From NCBI GenBank assembly GCA_023381535.1, contig JAMCSN010000055.1, forward strand, positions 1 through 5,280: a stretch of 5,280 nucleotides of DNA, read 5' to 3'. The notes under the pieces are model-generated. The model was given only the letters and a program-made list of their open reading frames with translations, searched no databases and was not told where the DNA came from. Every line of letters starts with the position of its first letter. The stretch's first letter is position 1. Both the position numbers and the translations under genes were made by a program. Below, piece by piece: positions 1 through 5,186 of the stretch. Source of the DNA: Bacteroidota bacterium. Its GTDB lineage: Bacteria; Bacteroidota; Ignavibacteria; Ignavibacteriales; Melioribacteraceae.

Positions 1-644
1 TTGTTCATTCGAATATATTTTAGATTTTTGATCCAGGTGAAGTATTCATGAGTTTCCTTTACAAATTTCATTTCATCGACAAAGAAAAGGATAACAAAAC
101 CACCGAGAGACATTAGAGCCGCGACGATAAAAAAAACAGATTGGTAACCGACGAAGTATGCAAGCAGTCCTCCGAAAACCGGACCGACAACATTGCCTGC
201 TGCGCTTGATGACTGCAAGATTCCCAATGCATAAGAAGTTTTTTCTTTTGGTGTGTTAGCGGCGACCAACGAAACTGAAGCTGGATAAAATCCCCCGAAT
301 GTTTCTTGCAGCGACGCGAAGACCAACAACATCGGCAGCGAATTTGCCATTCCCATAAGAAAATGTGCAGCAGCAAAACCGAACGCAGCAAACAAAGCGA
401 TTCTCTTTCTTCCGTATTTATCGCCGTAACTGCCCCAGAGCGGCGTAACAAAAAAAGAAATTATAAATGGCGATGAATAAATCCATCCCGACCAAATTGC
501 AGTATCCCCGAACGAGGTTTTACCCAGCTCCTTGATAAATAACGGCAAGTATGGCAATAAACTTCGTGTAGCCGCGCGGTAAAGAAATTGGCTTATGCTT
601 AGTCCAATCAGATTTTTCTTCCAGAGTTCAAGTTCTTTAAACAT
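1..644 (-). CDS. MFS transporter, DHA1 family, MdtG-like; C-terminal half beyond left edge
   Basis: This is a proton-coupled inner-membrane transporter of the major facilitator superfamily, most likely a drug or small-metabolite exporter. Reading the minus strand from the ATG at 644-642 gives 214 open residues with no stop before the window edge. The N-terminus is a short charged segment (FKELELWKKN) followed by about six hydrophobic segments, which is the first half of a 12-helix carrier of about 400 residues. MFS motif A (GSYGDKYGRKR, residues 71-81) lies in the loop after helix 2, and a motif-C-like GPVFGG (154-159) lies in helix 5. The pattern WKKNLIG, PYLPLFIKELG, WSGWIYS, GGFYPASVSL and ALGILQSSSAAGNVVGP resembles E. 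coli MdtG from memory. A weak purine-rich site (AAAGAAG) precedes the ATG. The gene is divergent from xdhA. Purine or urate transport is possible from context, but nothing in the sequence proves it. MFS family is certain; substrate is unknown. Confidence 0.9.
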   Translation of the reverse strand, partial: MFKELELWKKNLIGLSISQFLYRAATRSLLPYLPLFIKELGKTSFGDTAIWSGWIYSSPFIISFFVTPLWGSYGDKYGRKRIALFAAFGFAAAHFLMGMANSLPMLLVFASLQETFGGFYPASVSLVAANTPKEKTSYALGILQSSSAAGNVVGPVFGGLLAYFVGYQSVFFIVAALMSLGGFVILFFVDEMKFVKETHEYFTWIKNLKYIRMN

Positions 645-777
645 AATTCTTCTTTGATTTCCGTTCTACAAAATATTAATTTTTTGTTGGATGAAATAGA
701 ATTAAAGTCGCTGCGACTTAATATAGATTGCTGTACAAATATAGTTTTAATGTTTTAGTGAAACGATAAGAGTGTTA
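645..777. promoter_or_regulatory. Divergent intergenic region between MFS gene and xdhA
   Basis: This 133-base AT-rich spacer separates two divergently oriented genes, so it must hold the 5' signals of both. I could not place a convincing -35/-10 pair or a Bacteroidota-type -33/-7 pair on either strand. The only structured element is the palindrome at 705-719. Just before xdhA there is a weak purine stretch (AAGAG, about 768-772) suitable as a ribosome binding site for the ATG at 778. Confidence 0.5.
705..719. repeat. Palindrome AAGTCGC-T-GCGACTT, possible operator or REP-like hairpin
   Basis: Seven-base arms pair perfectly around a single T. With one bulged A the pairing extends outwards as TTA/TAA, to about 702-721. 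It lies 57 to 75 bases upstream of both start codons, close to the middle of the divergent spacer. That position would suit an operator serving one or both genes. The core (GTC ... GAC) also recalls the REP stems at 4453-5170, but the GTAG foot is missing, so I do not count it as one of that family. Confidence 0.5.
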
Positions 778-2196
778 ATGATCAAATTCATCCTGAATGA
801 TCAGCTCGTTGAAACGAGTGTACTGCCTACAACGGTACTATTGGATTTTATCCGTAAAGAAAAAAAACTAACCGCGACAAAGGAAGGCTGCCGCGAAGGC
901 GACTGCGGTGCATGTACGGTTTTGGTTGGTGAAGTAGCCGGCAATCGAGTTAAGTATAAGTCTGTTAATTCTTGCTTGATGCCGATCAGCGATGCAAACG
1001 CCAAACATATAGTGACAGTTGAGGGTGTGAACAATTCCGTCTTAACACCGATTCAAGAAGCTATGGTTGACGAAGGCGGTACTCAGTGTGGTTTTTGCAC
1101 TCCCGGTTTTATTGTTTCGATGACTGGATATTTTTTGAATCATGATAAGTTTGAGATTGACAAAGCGGTTGATTCTATTGGGGGAAATATCTGCCGGTGT
1201 ACCGGGTATGCCGGAATAAAACGCGCTCTTGAAAAAGCCAACAGCACATTTTCGGGTAACGGCTCCCAAGCCAAAACACATCTTGAAAAACTGATCACAA
1301 ACAAATTTGTTCCTCAGTATTTCCTAGATATTCCGAAAAGATTAAAACAAATCCCGGCTATACCGACCAAAGCAAAATCAAAAGTTGTTATCTCCGGCGG
1401 TACGGATTTGTATGTTCAAAAATGGGAGGAGCTAGTCCGTTCAAATGCCGATTTTATTTCTGCCGATGCAAAGCTGAAGGGAATTGTTAAGGCTAAAAAT
1501 AGAATTAGAATCGGCGGCGCTGTCACAATAGAAGAAATCAAAAATTCGAATCTGCTGCAAAAAATCTTTCCGCATTGGAATGAGTATTTTAATCTTTTTG
1601 GTTCTATGCCAATCCGAAACCGCGCAACCGTTGGCGGCAACATTGTCAATGCTTCTCCAATTGCCGATACCGCAAACATTTTATTAGCTCTCGATGCTGT
1701 GGTGCATTTGAAAAACGGCAGCAAGAAACGTGAAGTTGCTCTAAAGAATTTTTACAAGGGTTACAAAACTCTCAATAAGAAACCGGATGAGATTATTGAA
1801 GCGGTAAGTTTCAAAGTGCCGTCTAAAAATTTCTTTTTCAATTTTGAAAAGATTTCCAAACGTACTTTTTTAGACATAGCCAGTGTAAATTCATCCATTT
1901 ATCTTGAACTGGCGAAGAGAAGAATTTCTGTTATTCGCATTTCAGCCGGAGGTGTTGCGCCAATTCCGTTATATCTTGCAGAGACATGCAAATTCTTGAA
2001 GTCAAAATCCGTTAATACGGAAACTGTTCTTACCGCTGCATCAATCGCCCAAACGGAAATTTCGCCGATTAGCGATGCCCGCGGTTCCGCAGAGTACAAA
2101 CGTTTGTTGCTGCGTCAATTGATTTACGCGCATTTTGTAAAATTATTCCCGGAACAGATTGAACTACCTGTTTCAAATACAAACGAGAGAGATTGA
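778..2196 (+). CDS. xdhA: Xanthine dehydrogenase small subunit, [2Fe-2S] and FAD domains (XdhA)
   Basis: This is the electron-transfer subunit of cytoplasmic xanthine dehydrogenase: it carries electrons from the molybdenum centre in XdhB through two [2Fe-2S] clusters to FAD and NAD+. Starting at ATG 778 it has 472 residues, close to the 462 of Rhodobacter capsulatus XdhA. The plant-ferredoxin-like domain has Cys38, Cys43, Cys46 and Cys66 (CREGDCGAC, then SCL). The helical second-cluster domain has Cys104, Cys107 (QCGFCTPG), Cys139 and Cys141 (NICRCTGY). The FAD-binding domain follows, with GGTDLYV (207-213) and RNRATVGGNIVNASPIAD (280-297). The CO-dehydrogenase-flavoprotein C-terminal domain has SAGGVAPIP (389-397). 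An in-frame GTG at 772 would add only two residues; I prefer the ATG because AAGAG sits about five bases before it. The stop lies one base before the xdhB start, so the two are coupled. No truncation or missing ligand is seen. Confidence 0.96.
   Translation: MIKFILNDQLVETSVLPTTVLLDFIRKEKKLTATKEGCREGDCGACTVLVGEVAGNRVKYKSVNSCLMPISDANAKHIVTVEGVNNSVLTPIQEAMVDEGGTQCGFCTPGFIVSMTGYFLNHDKFEIDKAVDSIGGNICRCTGYAGIKRALEKANSTFSGNGSQAKTHLEKLITNKFVPQYFLDIPKRLKQIPAIPTKAKSKVVISGGTDLYVQKWEELVRSNADFISADAKLKGIVKAKNRIRIGGAVTIEEIKNSNLLQKIFPHWNEYFNLFGSMPIRNRATVGGNIVNASPIADTANILLALDAVVHLKNGSKKREVALKNFYKGYKTLNKKPDEIIEAVSFKVPSKNFFFNFEKISKRTFLDIASVNSSIYLELAKRRISVIRISAGGVAPIPLYLAETCKFLKSKSVNTETVLTAASIAQTEISPISDARGSAEYKRLLLRQLIYAHFVKLFPEQIELPVSNTNERD
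2185..2191 (+). promoter_or_regulatory. Ribosome binding site for xdhB, deciding a TTG start
   Basis: GAGAGAG lies inside the last codons of xdhA and ends six bases before the TTG at 2198. No ATG or GTG is available near the conserved N-terminus, and this purine run is the only good Shine-Dalgarno-like stretch there. It supports TTG 2198 over the earlier in-frame TTG at 2159, which would overlap xdhA and add 13 residues that do not look like the family. Confidence 0.65.
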
Positions 2197-2197
2197 T

Positions 2198-4450
2198 TTG
2201 AGCAATACCGATTCCATACGGCATGTTCGCGGCGAGTCGCTGTTCATCGACGACGTTACGCTACCCGAAGGAGTCTTGTACGGATACGTATATTATTCTC
2301 CCATCGCGCATGGAAAAATTCAAAAGCTGGATTTTTCAAGCGCGCTCAAATCAGAAGGTGTGAAAGGAATTTTTTCAGCAAAAGATATTCCCGGTGAAAA
2401 TCAAATTGGCGGTATAGTGCCGGACGAAAATCTTTTTGCTGAAGACACAGTTCATTTTATCGGTCATCCCATCGCCGTAGTTGTTGCGGATTCGCTGATA
2501 CATGCGCACGATGCGGTTAAGAAAATAAAAGGTGAATTCAAAAAGCTACCGGCAACTTTTGATCCCAGACAAGCCGCGAAGAAAAACGAACTGATCATTC
2601 CGCCGAGAACTTTTGAAATCGGAAATGTTAACCAGGCATGGGACAATTGCGATTACATTGTTGAAGACAGCGTAGAAAGCGGCGGACAAGAGCATTTGTA
2701 TCTCGAGACTCAAGGTTCGATTGCAATTCCAATTGAGGGTGCCGGAATAAAAATTATTTCTGCAACTCAAGGCCCGACAGCAGTTCAGCGTACAGCGGCG
2801 CGGGTGCTTGCACTGCCAATGCATAAAGTTGAAGTCGATGTTGCACGTCTCGGCGGCGGATTCGGAGGAAAGGAAGATCAAGCCACACCTTGGGCAGTGA
2901 TGGCTGCGCTTGCGGCGTACAAATTAAATGTTGCCGTTAAGTTGGTTCTACCGCGTCAAGAAGATATTAGAATGACAGGCAAGCGGCATCCTTACTCATC
3001 GGATTTCAAAATTGGTTTAAATAAAGAAGGAAAAATTTTAGCATATCAGGCAACTTTCTATCAAAACGCAGGCGCTGCAGCGGATCTTTCACCGGCTATT
3101 TTGGATAGAACACTTTTCCATTGCACGAATTCTTATTTCGTACCGAATGTTCGAGCGACCGCATTGAGTTGCCGAACGAATCTTCCGCCGTTTACCGCGT
3201 TTAGAGGATTCGGCGGACCGCAAGGAATGTTCGTAATCGAATCTGCGATTTACAAAGCAGCGCAAATTATTGGTGTTGATCCTTCCGTAATTCAGAAAAA
3301 GAATTTGTTGATTGAGGGAGACGAATTCCCGTACGGACAGAAAGTTATTCAGCCGCATGCAAAGAAATGTTTTTATGAAATTGAGACACGGTTCAGCAAA
3401 AATGAAATTTACCGGAAGGTAAAAGAATTTAATTCCGAGAATAAATTGGTAAAGAAGGGTGTTGCGGTTATGCCGGTCTGTTTCGGAATTTCTTTCACAA
3501 CAACTTTTCTTAATCAAGCATCTGCACTTGTTCATATTTATACCGACGGCAGCGTAACCATCAGCACAGCCGCAGTTGAAATGGGGCAAGGTGTGAACGC
3601 CAAACTGCGAATCATAGCGGCAAAGTCGCTTTCAATCAGCGAGAAGAGAATCAAGATAGATTCGACAAACACTTCAAGAATTTCCAACACATCACCGACA
3701 GCAGCCAGTAAAGGAGCCGATCTAAACGGTTTTGCAATAATCGATGCGTGTAAAATTTTAACGGAACGTTTGCGTCACGTTGCTGCGGAAGAATTGAAAG
3801 CCGGCGCTTCTTCACAAATCGAAATTAAGGATGAAGTTATTTATCATAACGGCGAGAAGACCGATCTTACGTTTGATCAACTGATTCAGAAAGCATACAG
3901 AAATAGAATCAGCATAACGGCTCAAGCGCATCATTCAACGCCGGACATTTACTTCGACACAAAAACCAATAAAGGAAAACCTTTCTCATATCATGTTTAC
4001 GGCACTGCAATTATTGAGGTAACGTTGGATTGTTTGCGCGGAACATATCAATTCGACTCGGTAAAAGTTGTTCATGATTTCGGCGGATCGATTGACAAAG
4101 TGGTGGATCTCGGACAAACGGAAGGCGGAATTGCTCAAGGAATCGGCTGGATGACAATGGAGGAATTGATTTGGAACGGCGAAGGAAAATTGTTGACCGA
4201 TGCTCTTTCAACTTACAAGGTCCCCGATGTTCATTTTGTGCCGAAAGAAATCAGAGTTCATTTTCTTGAGAACGTTCCCAATCCATTAGGGCCGTTAAAT
4301 TCAAAGGCAGTTGGCGAACCGCCGTTTATGTACGGTATCGGCGCTTATTTTGCGTTGTTGAATGCGATGCTTGCTTTCAAACCGGATTTGAAAATAAATT
4401 TTTCAGCACCGCTCACACCGGAAAAGGTTTTGCTGAGTTTATATAGTTAA
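2198..4450 (+). CDS. xdhB: Xanthine dehydrogenase large subunit, molybdopterin-binding (XdhB)
   Basis: This is the catalytic subunit, which hydroxylates hypoxanthine to xanthine and xanthine to urate at a molybdenum-pterin cofactor. From TTG 2198 it is 750 residues, near the usual 750-780. Motifs in order are GGQEHLYLET (162-171, with Gln164), GGGFGGKED (219-227), FRGFGGPQG (335-343), GISFTTTF (431-438), EMGQG (461-465), TSPTAASKG (498-506) and VGEPPFMYG (705-713). Matching these to bovine xanthine oxidase gives Glu226 = Glu802, Arg304 = Arg880, Phe338 = Phe914, Phe433 = Phe1009 and the catalytic base Glu707 = Glu1261. The 78-residue distance Glu226-Arg304 equals that of Glu232-Arg310 in R. 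capsulatus XdhB. The Glu/Arg pair marks purine hydroxylases against aldehyde oxidases. It begins one base after xdhA. Mo-cofactor sulfuration normally needs XdhC, which is not in the window. The gene appears intact. Confidence 0.96.
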   Translation: MSNTDSIRHVRGESLFIDDVTLPEGVLYGYVYYSPIAHGKIQKLDFSSALKSEGVKGIFSAKDIPGENQIGGIVPDENLFAEDTVHFIGHPIAVVVADSLIHAHDAVKKIKGEFKKLPATFDPRQAAKKNELIIPPRTFEIGNVNQAWDNCDYIVEDSVESGGQEHLYLETQGSIAIPIEGAGIKIISATQGPTAVQRTAARVLALPMHKVEVDVARLGGGFGGKEDQATPWAVMAALAAYKLNVAVKLVLPRQEDIRMTGKRHPYSSDFKIGLNKEGKILAYQATFYQNAGAAADLSPAILDRTLFHCTNSYFVPNVRATALSCRTNLPPFTAFRGFGGPQGMFVIESAIYKAAQIIGVDPSVIQKKNLLIEGDEFPYGQKVIQPHAKKCFYEIETRFSKNEIYRKVKEFNSENKLVKKGVAVMPVCFGISFTTTFLNQASALVHIYTDGSVTISTAAVEMGQGVNAKLRIIAAKSLSISEKRIKIDSTNTSRISNTSPTAASKGADLNGFAIIDACKILTERLRHVAAEELKAGASSQIEIKDEVIYHNGEKTDLTFDQLIQKAYRNRISITAQAHHSTPDIYFDTKTNKGKPFSYHVYGTAIIEVTLDCLRGTYQFDSVKVVHDFGGSIDKVVDLGQTEGGIAQGIGWMTMEELIWNGEGKLLTDALSTYKVPDVHFVPKEIRVHFLENVPNPLGPLNSKAVGEPPFMYGIGAYFALLNAMLAFKPDLKINFSAPLTPEKVLLSLYS

Positions 4451-4452
4451 TT

Positions 4453-4477
4453 GTAGGGAAGGGTCTTAGACCCTTCC
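4453..4477 (+). repeat. REP copy 1, plus orientation
   Basis: GTAG (4453-4456) is followed by the stem GGAAGGGTC, loop TTA and GACCCTTCC (4469-4477). The arms pair without mismatch; the loop can even close further to an 11-base-pair stem with a single-T loop (4456-4478). It lies just after the xdhB stop and is not followed by a T-run, so it looks like a REP rather than a factor-independent terminator, although it could stabilise the 3' end of the xdhAB message. Confidence 0.8.
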
Positions 4478-4493
4478 CAAAATTAGAAATCTA

Positions 4494-4518
4494 GGAACGG
4501 TCACAGACCGTTCCCTAC
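4494..4518 (-). repeat. REP copy 2, minus orientation, next to the transposase start
   Basis: Read on the minus strand it is GTAG (4518-4515), stem GGAACGGTC, loop TGT and stem GACCGTTCC. It faces copy 1 across 16 bases, forming a BIME-like inverted pair. It is identical over all 25 bases to copy 5 (5146-5170). It ends nine bases before the ATG of the transposase gene, so its hairpin would lie in the 5' leader of that message. Confidence 0.85.
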
Positions 4519-4527
4519 AGTGATCTT

Positions 4528-5052
4528 ATGATAGAAAAGAATAAACTTCCGAATAGAAAACGCACAAGATTAAAGGAGTATGATTACTCAATTTCAGCTT
4601 ATTATTTTGTTACGATTTGCACACAAGGCAAAAGGAAGATGTTTGGAAATGTTGTCGGTACCTCTATGAAGCTGAATCAGTTCGGAAAAATTGTAAAAGA
4701 TTGCTGGCTGGATTTACCCAACCATTATTCTAAATGTGAATTAGATTATTACGTTATTATGCCCGACCATGTCCATGGAATTATTATTATCAACGAAAGT
4801 AGGGACGAGTCTGTGACTCGTCCTAACAAGAAAAATCATGGATTATCAGAAATAGTGCGCGGGTTCAAATCGTTTTCATCGAAAAGAATAAATACGCTTT
4901 TGAATAATGAGAACAAGTTCCACTGGCAGCGGTCGTTTTATGATAGAATAATCCGGAATGAAAAAGAATTATTTGCAATAAGGCGATACATCGAACAGAA
5001 CCCGCTGAGGTGGGAAATTGAAAAGGAATTGCCGGATAACTTAGAATTATAA
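4528..5052 (+). CDS. REP-associated tyrosine transposase (RAYT), Y1 HUH family
   Basis: This is a single-strand DNA nuclease/transferase of the IS200/IS605 TnpA-related Y1 family, in the branch that binds and cleaves REP hairpins. At 174 residues it is full length for the group. It opens with a basic segment (LPNRKRTRLKEYDY) and the strand YYFVTICTQGK (residues 25-35). The metal-binding HUH motif is His81-Val-His83 in YVIMPDHVHGI (75-85). The likely catalytic tyrosine is Tyr138 in WQRSFYDRIIRNE (133-145), followed by the typical RYIEQNP helix (153-159). The five palindromes around and in the gene, each with a GTAG foot, support the RAYT reading over an IS200 insertion sequence. Residues 91-99 (SRDESVTRP) are encoded by REP copy 3, in the variable stretch between the HUH strand and the next helix. 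The ATG at 4528 has no clear Shine-Dalgarno site and lies nine bases after a hairpin, so expression may be low or controlled. No frameshift or missing catalytic residue is seen. Confidence 0.92.
   Translation: MIEKNKLPNRKRTRLKEYDYSISAYYFVTICTQGKRKMFGNVVGTSMKLNQFGKIVKDCWLDLPNHYSKCELDYYVIMPDHVHGIIIINESRDESVTRPNKKNHGLSEIVRGFKSFSSKRINTLLNNENKFHWQRSFYDRIIRNEKELFAIRRYIEQNPLRWEIEKELPDNLEL
4799..4823 (+). repeat. REP copy 3, plus orientation, inside the transposase gene
   Basis: GTAG (4799-4802), stem GGACGAGTC, loop TGT and stem GACTCGTCC (4815-4823). The foot, loop and conserved GTC/GAC ends match the intergenic copies, while the inner stem bases differ and are compensated on the other arm. It is read in frame as residues 91-99 of the transposase with no stop codon. 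Confidence 0.85.
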
Positions 5053-5060
5053 ATGGATGT

Positions 5061-5113
5061 GTAGGGATGGGTCTGCCCGCTCCGCCTTGTTGAGCGAGGC
5101 GAGTGACCCATCC
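5061..5113 (+). repeat. REP copy 4, plus orientation, with a 31-base loop
   Basis: GTAG (5061-5064), stem GGATGGGTC (5065-5073) and stem GACCCATCC (5105-5113) follow the family plan, but the usual three-base loop is replaced by 31 bases (5074-5104). This loop is GC-rich and has its own pairing options: CGCCT (5083-5087) with AGGCG (5097-5101), or CGCTC (5078-5082) with GAGCG (5092-5096). A run of six T (5119-5124) starts six bases after the stem, so weak transcription termination after the transposase gene is possible. Confidence 0.8.
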
Positions 5114-5145
5114 GAAAGTTTTTTGACATTAAGAAATTAACAAAC

Positions 5146-5170
5146 GGAACGGTCACAGACCGTTCCCTAC
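5146..5170 (-). repeat. REP copy 5, minus orientation, identical to copy 2
   Basis: On the minus strand it reads GTAG (5170-5167), stem GGAACGGTC, loop TGT and stem GACCGTTCC. All 25 bases equal those of copy 2 at 4494-4518, giving a perfect direct repeat that brackets the transposase gene. It faces copy 4 across 32 bases and ends four bases before the purine-rich ribosome binding site of the next gene. Confidence 0.85.
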
Positions 5171-5174
5171 AACA

Positions 5175-5180
5175 AGAGGA
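5175..5180 (+). promoter_or_regulatory. Strong ribosome binding site for the gene at 5187
   Basis: AGAGGA ends six bases before the ATG at 5187. It is the best Shine-Dalgarno match in the window and is the main reason for calling a real gene in the short open stretch at the right edge. Confidence 0.7.
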
Positions 5181-5186
5181 AATTTT

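Larger units (their letters stand above)
4453..5170 (+). mobile_element. RAYT/REP block: transposase gene with five GTAG-footed palindromes
   Basis: This 718-base block starts two bases after the xdhB stop and ends 16 bases before the next start codon. It opens with GTAGGGAA (4453-4460) and closes with the exact reverse complement TTCCCTAC (5163-5170). Inside are a Y1 HUH transposase gene and five copies of one palindrome in the orientations plus, minus, [gene with plus], plus, minus, so an inverted pair (a BIME-like unit) lies on each side of the gene. RAYTs are known to recognise REP hairpins with a GTAG foot. Whether this block moves as a unit is inference: no target-site duplication is evident, and RAYTs are usually considered immobile single-copy genes. 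Confidence 0.6.

Noticed and set aside
113..451. Minus-strand open frame of 112 codons
   Set aside because: It overlaps the MFS transporter in another frame of the same strand; the true frame starts at 644 and shows MFS motifs and hydrophobic helices, while this one shows no family signal.
645..777. Specific promoter boxes for xdhA or the MFS gene
   Set aside because: Several AT-rich hexamers resemble -10 boxes, but none has a matching upstream box at suitable spacing, so I do not place one.
2159..2197. Upstream TTG start for xdhB
   Set aside because: It would overlap xdhA by 38 bases, lacks a good ribosome binding site and adds residues unlike the family N-terminus; TTG 2198 fits better.
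3089..3589. Minus-strand open frame of 166 codons and the other antisense frames over xdhA, xdhB and the transposase
   Set aside because: They lie opposite strongly recognisable genes, are rich in Cys, Arg and Ser as antisense frames tend to be, and have no domain signal.
2198..4450. Aldehyde oxidase, CO dehydrogenase or nicotinate dehydrogenase large subunit
   Set aside because: The Glu/Arg pair specific for purine hydroxylation is present at the correct spacing, and the small subunit combines FeS and FAD domains as in XdhA.
4456..4478. Factor-independent terminator after xdhB
   Set aside because: The hairpin is strong but is followed by an A-rich stretch, not a T-run, and it belongs to the REP family.
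4528..5052. IS200/IS605 insertion sequence
   Set aside because: No TnpB or typical IS ends; the longer basic N-terminus, the WQRSFYD...RYIEQNP region and the many surrounding REPs fit RAYT instead.
4453..5170. CRISPR array
   Set aside because: The repeats are few, unevenly spaced, in both orientations and vary within the stem, and a gene lies between them; no regular spacers.
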